A stretch of DNA of 37,082 bases from JAVJRN01 sp040218415 (GTDB lineage Bacteria > Bacteroidota > Bacteroidia > Cytophagales > Cyclobacteriaceae), in NCBI GenBank assembly GCA_040218415.1, contig JAVJRN010000027.1, positions 1 through 37,082 of the forward strand, read 5' to 3'. The position numbers and the translations under genes were made by a program. A model generated the notes under the pieces. It had not been told where the DNA came from, did no database searches, and worked only from the letters and a program-made list of their open reading frames with translations. This document shows, piece after piece, positions 15,921 to 23,678 of this stretch (the first letter of the stretch is position 1; every line of letters begins with the position of its first letter).

Positions 15921-17975
15921 ATGAATTTATTTTTTAGACATGCTTTTATAATCACGCTTCTTTTCTTCTTTTCTGAAAAAGTTCAAGGACAAAAATCATG
16001 GAAGGAGATTAATACCGCCTCAGATTTGTATGAGAGCTATCCATTACTACTGGAAAACATGTTCATTCAATTTAATCTCGATCAGATTGGTTTAGAAAAA
16101 GTCAAATCCGCCTATGAAAAGGGAAATATAGTAGCAGCATCTGATTACTTACTTGAGTATTACAAAACAAGTCAAACTTCTAGCCATTACAGAAGAGCAC
16201 TGCCAGAAGAAACCAATAAGACAATAGCTAGTGCCGATACCATTTTGAAGAATGTATTCACTATTCAGAATGTAAAAGGGAAAGTACCTTGGGATGAAGA
16301 TGGTCATCGAGATTGGTATTATAAAGGGCCAAATAACGACAGAGAATGGGCTTGGCTTTCCAATAGACATCAACAACTTATGACTGTTTATGAGGCATAT
16401 TCTAGCACTGGCAACCCAAAATATCTTAACTATATCGATTCATTTTTAAGAGATTTTATTCTCAAGAGCCAGCCCTATCCGAGTGAAAAAAGCTCAGGTG
16501 CAATATGGCGAGGCTTGGAAGTCTCGTTTAGAATCAAAGCATGGACCCGTATTTTCTACGGATTTATCAATAACGAATTGATAAATCCCGCCACCAAATT
16601 GCTCATATTAAGCAGCTTGTTGGACCATGCGGATTACAATAGAAATTACCATTCAAATCATGGAAATTGGTTGACCATGGAATTATCGGCACTGGCTGAG
16701 GTTTCTGTAAATTTTACGGAATATAAAAACTCAAATCAATGGTTAGAATATGCTTTTCAGAAAATGACCGAAGAAGTCAACGAACAGGTTTATCCAGATG
16801 GGGTTCAGAAAGAATTGTCTTCTCATTATCACACGGTTACTCTTAAAAATTTTGAAGAGTTCAAATCAATTTATGAACTCACAGGCCAACAGATTCCCGA
16901 TTCTTTTAATCGGACCTTAGCGCAAATGAACAACTACTTAGCGAAATCGATACGCCCAAATGGTTTTGGAGTATTAAATAACGACAGTGATCTGGTTAAC
17001 AATAGAGGTAGAATTTTGGAGGCTGCAAAAATATTTAACCGTCCCGATTGGGAATACATAGCTTCGAATGGGAAATCTGGGGAAATTCCAGAAGAAGGCC
17101 CTTCCTATTTTTTTCCTTGGGCAGGACAACTCATTTCTCGTAGTAATTACGATGAAGATGCTCATTGGTCATTTTTTGATGTTGGCCCTTGGGGAATCGG
17201 ACATCAACACAATGACAAATTACATATTTCCATATCAGCATATGGTAGAGATCTCCTTGTGGATGCAGGTAGGTTTGCGTATTCAGGTAGAGTCGCAGAA
17301 AGATTCAAAACTTATGCAAGGGGCAGTGCAAGTCACAACGTCATTTTGATAGATGATAAAGGCCAAGGCAAAGGTGCTAAAGTGGTGAAAAAACCCTTAT
17401 CTCAGGACTCGTTTGAAATAACTGATTCATTTGATTTTGCAACAGGTTCTTTCGATTCGTTTAATGACGTGGAAGGCCAGGTAAAACATCAACGATCCGT
17501 CTTGTATGTTCGAGATGACTTTTGGGTTGTAGTTGATAATATTCATACAGATAGGCCTAGAGACGTTGAGATATTATGGCATTGGCATCCTGACGCTAAA
17601 GTGATAAAGGATAAAAATGTTACCAAAACAAAAAACAAAAAAGGCAATCTTGCAATCATCCCACTTGGTGATTATGACTATAAAATTGAATTTAAAAAAG
17701 GTGTTGAAAATCCAAGTCCACAAGGTTGGTATAGTCCAGAATATAATGAGTACATGCCAAATGTTGAGTCTTCTTACATCACAAAAATAGACACCAATGC
17801 TACTTTCGTCTGGATACTCCAGCCTTTTAAAAAGAAGGGGGCTGCTTTACTTAAATCAAAAATTATTTCAAAGAATGAAATTCAAATTGACATAGAAGTC
17901 ACGTCCAAAAAGAATACCTATCTAATTAAGATTCCTTACTACAACAGCAATAATGTAACTGTGGCAAGAGATTAG
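15921..17975 (+). CDS. Heparinase II/III-family polysaccharide lyase
   Basis: A 684-residue secreted protein with a signal peptide ending near VQGQ (residue 24). An alpha/alpha toroid domain covers about residues 40-380, with SNHGNWLTMELSALAE and YPDGVQKELSSHYH carrying the Asn/His/Tyr positions expected of the active site. A beta-sandwich domain follows, with DVGPWGIGHQHNDKLHISI and YGRDLLVDAGRFAYSG, the hallmark of heparinase II/III-like lyases. These enzymes cleave uronic-acid-containing glycans by beta-elimination. I cannot assign the PL family or substrate. With the GH95 enzyme just upstream it forms a two-gene glycan-degradation unit; no SusC/SusD pair is in view. Confidence 0.85.
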   Translation: MNLFFRHAFIITLLFFFSEKVQGQKSWKEINTASDLYESYPLLLENMFIQFNLDQIGLEKVKSAYEKGNIVAASDYLLEYYKTSQTSSHYRRALPEETNKTIASADTILKNVFTIQNVKGKVPWDEDGHRDWYYKGPNNDREWAWLSNRHQQLMTVYEAYSSTGNPKYLNYIDSFLRDFILKSQPYPSEKSSGAIWRGLEVSFRIKAWTRIFYGFINNELINPATKLLILSSLLDHADYNRNYHSNHGNWLTMELSALAEVSVNFTEYKNSNQWLEYAFQKMTEEVNEQVYPDGVQKELSSHYHTVTLKNFEEFKSIYELTGQQIPDSFNRTLAQMNNYLAKSIRPNGFGVLNNDSDLVNNRGRILEAAKIFNRPDWEYIASNGKSGEIPEEGPSYFFPWAGQLISRSNYDEDAHWSFFDVGPWGIGHQHNDKLHISISAYGRDLLVDAGRFAYSGRVAERFKTYARGSASHNVILIDDKGQGKGAKVVKKPLSQDSFEITDSFDFATGSFDSFNDVEGQVKHQRSVLYVRDDFWVVVDNIHTDRPRDVEILWHWHPDAKVIKDKNVTKTKNKKGNLAIIPLGDYDYKIEFKKGVENPSPQGWYSPEYNEYMPNVESSYITKIDTNATFVWILQPFKKKGAALLKSKIISKNEIQIDIEVTSKKNTYLIKIPYYNSNNVTVARD

Positions 17976-18298
17976 TTTTGCGAAAGACAGTCTAGTGATT
18001 TTGGATTTCTTGAAAGAATAAAAAGGAGAACTCGAAAATGAGTAGCTAATAGCGGCCAAATTGAAAATTAGATGAAACAATGAAAGCCTCAAAAGCTTTA
18101 ACGGCCAATGAGACTTTATTGAATTACTTACCTGAGTTCGGTTAATAAAAGGTGTTTTCAGCGTTTAGACGTCTTTGCGAAATCAGAACTGATTGAAATG
18201 AAGTTTTTATTGAAGCAATCTCATCGAAGTTGCAGATTGCTTCAAGTTTTAAACTTTCGCAATGACGCAGAAAGGTAGATTTCATAATCGAACTCAGG
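17976..18298. other. Convergent intergenic region
   Basis: Lies between the + strand lyase and the minus-strand PIDGG gene. Apart from the hairpin repeat at 18210-18245 and a following CGCAATGACG-type stretch, I see no gene or regulatory site. Confidence 0.4.
18210..18245. repeat. Inverted-repeat element with perfect 12-bp stem
   Basis: TTGAAGCAATCT and AGATTGCTTCAA pair over a 12-nt loop, followed by TTTCGCAATGACGC. The AGATTGCTTC...CGCAATGACG combination is a dispersed repeat seen in many bacterial genomes. Set between converging genes, it could also end transcription in both directions. Confidence 0.65.
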
Positions 18299-18472
18299 TT
18301 ACTTTCTATTATCATAAATCTTCTTTAGCCCATAGGCTCCACCTGCTACGAGCAGCATGCTTAACCCTCCATCTATCGGTGTGGCGGGTGGTGCGCCTTG
18401 AGCCAATAACGGACCAGAAAGCAATAGAATAACGGTATATATTCCAACTCTACTTAAATCAATATTTTTCAT
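18299..18472 (-). CDS. Small secreted protein with PIDGG sorting-like tail (PID-CTERM type)
   Basis: Read on the minus strand from ATG 18472 to TAA 18299: 57 residues. It has an N-terminal signal helix (VGIYTVILLLSGPLLAQG), a short linker APPATPIDGGLS, a second hydrophobic helix (LLVAGGAYGLKK) and a basic end, YDNRK. The order PIDGG, hydrophobic helix, basic tail mirrors PEP-CTERM-like sorting signals and matches what I recall as the PID-CTERM motif of Bacteroidota. Almost nothing is left once signal and tail are removed, so the mature product would be tiny. It starts 11 bp after the stop of the large T9SS cargo gene, suggesting one transcript. Function unknown. Confidence 0.65.
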   Translation of the reverse strand: MKNIDLSRVGIYTVILLLSGPLLAQGAPPATPIDGGLSMLLVAGGAYGLKKIYDNRK

Positions 18473-18483
18473 GGTTGTGGTGT

Positions 18484-21400
18484 TTATTTTAAAATGATTT
18501 TGGTTGTTCGCTGACCATCGGTCACCAGATATATGCCTGCTTTGAAGTGGGACAAATCCACTGTTTCGGATTGATGAATGGTCTTCTTCAGCAGATACTG
18601 ACCAGATATCGAAAACAATGTAAAAGTCTGCTCCTCTCCTGCTTTTGGTATTAATTTCAGGCTTTTACCTGTTGCATAAACGGACGGCTCTTGCCTGATT
18701 CTCGCATTCAAAATGCTCTTTTGAAATAACAATTCAAATCGGTCTGTTAGCGATCCACTGCTAGCATAAAAATGATACGGCGACAATGACAAGTCGAAGA
18801 CATCTCCAGTTTTCAAATCCTTGAGAAGAACCGGTGAGTCAAATTCATTGAGATCAGCAGTCAAGGTATATTCTCCCGCAGTGGCAACATTCATTCCCAC
18901 TGAAATCGTAGCTATTTCTGGCGTTACCGTTTGAATGGCAAGCGGTTGACCTAGCTTGTAGGTATAGATCGCATAGTCTGCCGAAGGATTGAACATGGCC
19001 GCATCGTACATAAAGTTGATTTGTGAATCATCCACTTCATCATTCCATGCTATCAGGGTTTGCTTAAACAAGCCACTTTCATCCGAAAGATTCAGTCGTA
19101 ATCTGCCTAGCAAATCATTGGACGACCGGAAAAAATGATCGTCTTCATTGCTGCTAGCCACACGCTGGTCTTCATTGAAAACTATGTCTGTGTTTGTAGC
19201 GTTCTGCAGCTGTACAAAAAAGCCCTGAGTGGTCCCGAGGTGATCATTGAATCGTGATGAATTATCACCATTTGCCGAGTTATTATCGGTGGCGCCAGAA
19301 GCATTTACGACGATGTAATCACTATTGGATCCTCTCGTCAAATCCGAGCCATTGTCATCCCAGATGTATAGTGCACCTGTAGTATTGGTATTGTCTTTTA
19401 AAAACTCCGTAACATTCAACGCTGCAGGATAGGGATTCGCTACCATATTCCAGCCTTCATAGGCATTATCAGTATCCTCGGTATAGGTTCCCGTCACTGT
19501 GATCGTTCCTGTATTGGGTATTCCTTTGAAAATGATTTCCTGCTGTCCTGCCTGTGCGTAACCTACACCCGGCACAAGCGTCGTGGCAGCTGCATCCTCC
19601 CATCTATTGAGACCGTCTTCACCAAATGCTGTAGATTCCTTGTAAGCGTACACATATTTCCCAATATCATATCCCGTGGTAATATTGCTGGTTTTAACTG
19701 GCGTACCGACAAAAGAGTATTTACCATCACCATACCGAGTATTTCGTTTAATGATCACATCTCCAAAGATCTGAGTACCACTCGCAGTGAGCAACGATGA
19801 TCCGGACTCAATGATTAGTTTCCCATTATTAATGACATTACCACTGACCGTAAGGGTTTTGTTATTGGAAACAATAAGCTGAGCTTGATTGAAGACATAC
19901 AAATCTTTGACGGTTAGATCTTCAGAAAGATTGTCCAATGTTCCATTGATCTGCACCACATCTGTGGCTGAAGGCCCGGCACCATTGCTCCATTCACTGC
20001 CGTCCCAGGTTACGTCTGCAGCACTTACGTAAGCCTCTACAGCACCTTTAAGTGTTGGCGCAGGATCCGGCGCTCTTAATGTAGCATAAGCACGACTTGG
20101 TAAATCTCCCAAAGCCATTGGTTCCCAACCTGTAGCCGGAGGTAAGGTCGTATTACTGTAATTCACATAAGTGAAATGATACAATGAATTGGCATAACGC
20201 TCAAGAACCCATCTATTCCCGTTTTTAAATAAATAGACTCCACTTCCACCAGGGGTTGAATAAGTACCACTACTTTTAACAAGCGAAGCGTTGAAATCCC
20301 TCATACCAGCCCCTTCTACAGTAATTTCTGCTGACCGAGCTCGGAAAACAATACCACCCGCATTCCAAGTCGGGATTCCTGCCCAGTCATTGCCATCCAG
20401 ATCTTTCACTACTCCACTTGCGAAAATGATATTATAACGTTGGTTGGTTGTAAACTCATTGACAGGGTCAATGAAAAGCGACTTTCCACTTATGGTTACA
20501 TTAGATCCCGTAACATCAAAAGTCTCAAAATTGGTGGTACCATAGTCCAAATTAATCTGGATCTCACCAGTTCCTTTTTGAATTTCTTTGTTGAATCGAA
20601 TTTCGATAACACCATTCAAAGGAAAATCAGCAAAATCCTTGGATGGATATGTTAGCCTATGGGTCAACCCCTTCTTCAGAACATATCCTGACAACTCTGG
20701 TCCAGGTGCTGCGGCTGGTGTTTTATAAAGTTTTGGCAAACCAGTATTGGTGGCAGCATAGGGTTCCCAACCTACATCATGAGGTGCTAGTTCATTGAGA
20801 TTACTGACACCACCTGACACATAAATACCCTCACTTTCATCGGCTATGTTTTCAATGATCCATGATAACAAAGAGGATTCATAGCGCACCCGATAGTCAC
20901 CTTTTACAAATGACTGCTTTCCCGATTCTACACCTGCAGCAATGTATTTGCCATCAAAATTGGTATTGCCCGCTCCTGATATGGTTACGGCAATCTCCAT
21001 CGTGGTAAATGTCCATACGGAAGAATCAGTCAATTCAAAAGCATTGTCAGAAATATCCAAAATGGCTCCATTATCGACTAGGATGTAGAAATCCTCTTCG
21101 GAGGTCAAGCCCAAGATTTGAAAACTTAATGTGGTACCAGAAATAGCGATGCTATTGGTGGTAGAATTGATATCAATCGCACTTAATAGCTCCCCCGAAG
21201 CTTTATAAACATTGATATTACCCGTTCCTTTCTTTACATCTTCATCAAACTCCACACTGAATGTAGAGAGCGGATTAACGTCTGTTGCTCCATTAGAAGG
21301 AGTCAATGAAGCGATAACTGGAGCATCTTCATCTGGGCCTAAGGATGCATCCGTGAAAGTTGGTAAAGTGTAAAACGAAAAGTTCAATCCTATTGGACCA

Positions 21401-21705
21401 CCTGCTACCCAACCCGAAGTTGGTGGTTCAGAGGTGTCAACCGCTACATTGAAAAAGGAAATAGGATTAGCACCCGTCGTTGCTAATAATATCCAAATTC
21501 CATGCTCACTGCTCCATTCTATAGAATACTGATGGGTGACCACAGGGCCTCTATAATATGTTTTTCCATTCTTGGTACCATCTGGCGTGTAAGTGCCATT
21601 GGCAGGGAAATTACTTCCTGAGACTTCAATTGCGGATTGTGCAAACGCCATGCTGACCATCAAGAGCATCAGTAGGGTAAAAATCGTTTTGTGAAGATTA
21701 GCCAT
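18484..21705 (-). CDS. Large secreted multidomain protein with T9SS sorting domain
   Basis: 1073 residues with a signal peptide (cleavage near AFAQS, residue 23). Three diverged copies of a module of about 90 residues begin IEVSGSNFPANGTY (~27), VTISGAGNTNFDGKY (~240) and ITVEGAGMRDFNAS (~465), and end in xPxxxGWEPM/WVAG-type strings. Between them are two SbsA/Big_5-like Ig domains (ASLTPSNGATDVNP ~130 and FPLNGVIEIRFNKEIQKGTG ~365). A beta-rich region with LTVSGNVINNGKLIIESG follows, and the C-terminus (SLKLIPKAG ... FKAGIYLVTDG ... KIILK) is a type A T9SS sorting domain. It is probably exported across the outer membrane and anchored on the surface as an adhesin or matrix-type protein. No enzyme motif seen. 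Confidence 0.75.
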   Translation of the reverse strand: MANLHKTIFTLLMLLMVSMAFAQSAIEVSGSNFPANGTYTPDGTKNGKTYYRGPVVTHQYSIEWSSEHGIWILLATTGANPISFFNVAVDTSEPPTSGWVAGGPIGLNFSFYTLPTFTDASLGPDEDAPVIASLTPSNGATDVNPLSTFSVEFDEDVKKGTGNINVYKASGELLSAIDINSTTNSIAISGTTLSFQILGLTSEEDFYILVDNGAILDISDNAFELTDSSVWTFTTMEIAVTISGAGNTNFDGKYIAAGVESGKQSFVKGDYRVRYESSLLSWIIENIADESEGIYVSGGVSNLNELAPHDVGWEPYAATNTGLPKLYKTPAAAPGPELSGYVLKKGLTHRLTYPSKDFADFPLNGVIEIRFNKEIQKGTGEIQINLDYGTTNFETFDVTGSNVTISGKSLFIDPVNEFTTNQRYNIIFASGVVKDLDGNDWAGIPTWNAGGIVFRARSAEITVEGAGMRDFNASLVKSSGTYSTPGGSGVYLFKNGNRWVLERYANSLYHFTYVNYSNTTLPPATGWEPMALGDLPSRAYATLRAPDPAPTLKGAVEAYVSAADVTWDGSEWSNGAGPSATDVVQINGTLDNLSEDLTVKDLYVFNQAQLIVSNNKTLTVSGNVINNGKLIIESGSSLLTASGTQIFGDVIIKRNTRYGDGKYSFVGTPVKTSNITTGYDIGKYVYAYKESTAFGEDGLNRWEDAAATTLVPGVGYAQAGQQEIIFKGIPNTGTITVTGTYTEDTDNAYEGWNMVANPYPAALNVTEFLKDNTNTTGALYIWDDNGSDLTRGSNSDYIVVNASGATDNNSANGDNSSRFNDHLGTTQGFFVQLQNATNTDIVFNEDQRVASSNEDDHFFRSSNDLLGRLRLNLSDESGLFKQTLIAWNDEVDDSQINFMYDAAMFNPSADYAIYTYKLGQPLAIQTVTPEIATISVGMNVATAGEYTLTADLNEFDSPVLLKDLKTGDVFDLSLSPYHFYASSGSLTDRFELLFQKSILNARIRQEPSVYATGKSLKLIPKAGEEQTFTLFSISGQYLLKKTIHQSETVDLSHFKAGIYLVTDGQRTTKIILK

Positions 21706-21771
21706 ATTTATTTTTATTCAAAATTCATCATTCTACCAACTCAAAAACATACCCTCTAATCGCGAATCACC

Positions 21772-21793
21772 TACCGAGTGCTCGGTATATTTG
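21772..21793 (+). promoter_or_regulatory. TetR-like palindrome overlapping a + strand -7 box
   Basis: TACCGAG-TG-CTCGGTA is a perfect inverted repeat at 21772-21787. Its right end runs into TATATTTG (21786-21793), a perfect match to the Bacteroidota -7 consensus TAnnTTTG on the + strand. The palindrome type resembles TetR-family operators. It is also 67 bp upstream of the minus-strand T9SS cargo start. No + strand gene begins before 22410. Confidence 0.45.
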
Positions 21794-21958
21794 GCCTCCA
21801 AAACGGTAAACCATAACAATAAGCCATTAAAGCGCAGCTTTTTATTCACCGTTCTGGCGCTTTTGCCATGCAAACCAACACTATATCGAGAAGTGATTTG
21901 ACGATATCGATTGTTTAAACTTCATGAGGGTTGACACTGAAACAGAACGAGTGGCTGT

Positions 21959-22126
21959 TTACTTACGCTGCGGTGTTTGTTGCTGCGACTGTAGTGCTTG
22001 TTGTTGATCTTGAATGGGTTCTTACTTTAGTCATGGTGGTTGTTGACACATGCTAAGTGGATATTGCTTTAAGCGAAGAACATGTTGCTTTCAGTGAAGA
22101 GGTTATTGCCAGCGGAGACGGGCGTT
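21959..22126. repeat. Degenerate 21-bp tandem repeat array (about eight units)
   Basis: Units of exactly 21 bp start with TTG or TTA at 21959, 21980, 22001, 22022, 22043, 22064, 22085 and 22106; the best-preserved pair is TTGCTTTAAGCGAAGAACAT / TTGCTTTCAGTGAAGAGGTT. The period equals that of the array at 12681-12866, and both carry an AGYGAA anchor (on the minus strand at 12681). The rest of 21794-21958 shows nothing else. Confidence 0.6.
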
Positions 22127-22287
22127 TAAGTTGCAGGTGTACCCATATCTCTTCAATCCCACTCCCGCCATGCTTTTCATATTGTTTCGATTGGAATATT
22201 TGAGAATTGATTGTTCTCGGACTTTTGAGCAGAAAGGACAAACTTCCCTATGATAGCTTGTGCCTTTAGCTTGTGTCAACTAAGGAC

Positions 22288-22316
22288 GGATAAATTGAAC
22301 ATTGTTTACTTTATCC
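22288..22316 (+). promoter_or_regulatory. Operator-like nested inverted repeat, copy 1
   Basis: GGATAAA (22288-22294) and TTTATCC (22310-22316) flank the core TGAACATTGTTTAC. The same core, TGAACATTGTT, with a flanking inverted repeat at identical 15-bp spacing occurs at 28048-28072, upstream of the PorT-like gene. This copy is about 95 bp before the membrane/regulator/CreD cluster. Confidence 0.5.
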
Positions 22317-22359
22317 AGAGGTTAGCAGAAATTTCGGATCATTCTTATTAAAATAAAAC

Positions 22360-22390
22360 TTGCAAAGTTCCTTTCCGTATAGTTACTTTG
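22360..22390 (+). promoter_or_regulatory. Putative promoter of the CreD cluster
   Basis: TTG (22360-22362) and TACTTTG (22384-22390), 21 bp apart, approximate the Bacteroidota -33/-7 pattern; the -7 box is one base short of TAnnTTTG. The start ATG is 20 bp downstream. Confidence 0.4.
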
Positions 22391-22409
22391 TATTTCAAAG
22401 CACTTTTAA

Positions 22410-23024
22410 ATGAAAGAAAAATATATAGAAGATCTAAAGGAGATCAAGGACATCATGAATCGCTCCTCACGATTCGTCTCATTGAGTGGGCTTTCAGGTA
22501 TTACTGCAGGAGTGTCCGCCTTAATTGGTGCATATCTGGCTCATCAAACGGTCTATTCCCATCAGGATTATTTGGGTTATCGTATCGCCACATTGACCAC
22601 CGATAGCCTGACCCAATTACTTTTGATTGCCGCAGGTACCATGATACTGGCCGTTGGATCGGTAATCTTTTTCACCACCCTTGAAACCAAAAAGAAGAAT
22701 CAAAAAATCTGGGATGCACAAACCAAAAGATTACTCATCAATTTATCCATTCCATTGATGGCCGGAGGCATCTTGTGCCTGATGCTTCTATCAAAAGGAC
22801 TCTTAGCCTTAGTCGCTCCTCTCACCCTCCTCTTTTATGGGCTTGCATTGGTCAATGCTAGCAAATACACACTCAGTGAAATCAGAAGCTTGGGTCTGCT
22901 AGAAATTTTACTTGGATTAATAGCCGTTTATTTCATCGGTTACGGATTGCTTTTCTGGGTCATAGGTTTTGGCATACTCCATATTGTTTATGGTATTATT
23001 ATGCACTTGAAATACAAGTCGTGA
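22410..23024 (+). CDS. Membrane protein preceding the winged-helix regulator
   Basis: 204 residues with about six membrane helices (near 25-45, 70-90, 108-125, 130-147, 158-176, 180-198). A short cytoplasmic start (EDLKEIKDIMNRSSRF) is followed by LSGLSGITAGVSALIGAY. No enzyme motif. Its stop overlaps the regulator start as GTGA, so the two are translationally coupled. In Bacteroidota this uncharacterised protein commonly sits with a winged-helix regulator and CreD; the role may be membrane signal input to the regulator (inference). Confidence 0.7.
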   Translation: MKEKYIEDLKEIKDIMNRSSRFVSLSGLSGITAGVSALIGAYLAHQTVYSHQDYLGYRIATLTTDSLTQLLLIAAGTMILAVGSVIFFTTLETKKKNQKIWDAQTKRLLINLSIPLMAGGILCLMLLSKGLLALVAPLTLLFYGLALVNASKYTLSEIRSLGLLEILLGLIAVYFIGYGLLFWVIGFGILHIVYGIIMHLKYKS

Positions 23025-23311
23025 AAGAGATTCTCAAGGATTTAGACAAGGCGTTTGAAAACAAGATTCGACTGGGGATCATGTCCGCACTGGTCGTGAA
23101 TGAGTTCTTAGATTTCATCACACTCAAAGATCTGCTGGATGTCACTGACGGAAACTTAGCTAGTCATCTCAAATCACTGGAGAAAAAAGAATATATCACA
23201 CTCAAAAAGGAATTTTTAAATCGAAAGCCTAACACCAAGTACTATGCAACCCCTCTTGGGATTAACGCTTTTAAAAAACACATTAATGCCATAGAACAAC
23301 TCCTTAAATAA
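23021..23311 (+). CDS. Winged-helix transcriptional regulator (HTH_34-like)
   Basis: A 96-residue protein consisting of one winged helix. The helix-turn-helix is in FITLKDLLDVTDGNLASHLK (residues ~31-50), with recognition helix GNLASHLKSLEKKEYI and a wing with KPNTKYYATPLG. It matches the single-domain winged-helix family related to MarR/ArsR. The start is GTG at 23021, overlapping the preceding stop by 4 bp; no internal ATG would preserve the fold. It probably controls its own cluster, perhaps through the inverted repeat at 22288-22316. Confidence 0.8.
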   Translation: MKEILKDLDKAFENKIRLGIMSALVVNEFLDFITLKDLLDVTDGNLASHLKSLEKKEYITLKKEFLNRKPNTKYYATPLGINAFKKHINAIEQLLK

Positions 23312-23322
23312 ATTTTACAATT

Positions 23323-23607
23323 ATGAAAAACAAACGACTTATCATCATTTTAGTAGCAGTAGCCATTGTGTTATGTATTCCGCTAATCGCTATGCAATTC
23401 ACAGATGAAGTTTACTGGACGACCTTCGATTTTGTAGTGATGGGCTCCTTATTATTTGGAGTCAGCCTATTGAGTGAGTTTGCTATACGAAAGTTACGCA
23501 GTAAGAAAAGCAAAGTGGCAGTCATCGGCATTATACTTTTAGCCTTCCTACTTGTTTGGGCTGAACTGGCAGTTGGAATAGTTGGAACACCATTCGCAGG
23601 TAGTTAG
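23323..23607 (+). CDS. Small three-helix membrane protein
   Basis: 94 residues with three hydrophobic helices (about 5-25, 34-53, 66-88). Recognisable stretches are QFTDEVYWTTFDFVVMGSLL and WAELAVGIVGTPFAGS, found in conserved hypothetical proteins of Bacteroidota. It starts 11 bp after the regulator stop, so it belongs to the same transcript. Function unknown. Confidence 0.75.
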   Translation: MKNKRLIIILVAVAIVLCIPLIAMQFTDEVYWTTFDFVVMGSLLFGVSLLSEFAIRKLRSKKSKVAVIGIILLAFLLVWAELAVGIVGTPFAGS

Positions 23608-23678
23608 GACTACATATCAATCATCTATTTTTTTATCCATTCACTTTGTAAAACATAGTACTTTTAAATAAATAATCA

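Noticed and set aside
22053..22241. 62-codon minus-strand frame
   Set aside because: Covers the degenerate 21-bp array; no recognisable protein features.
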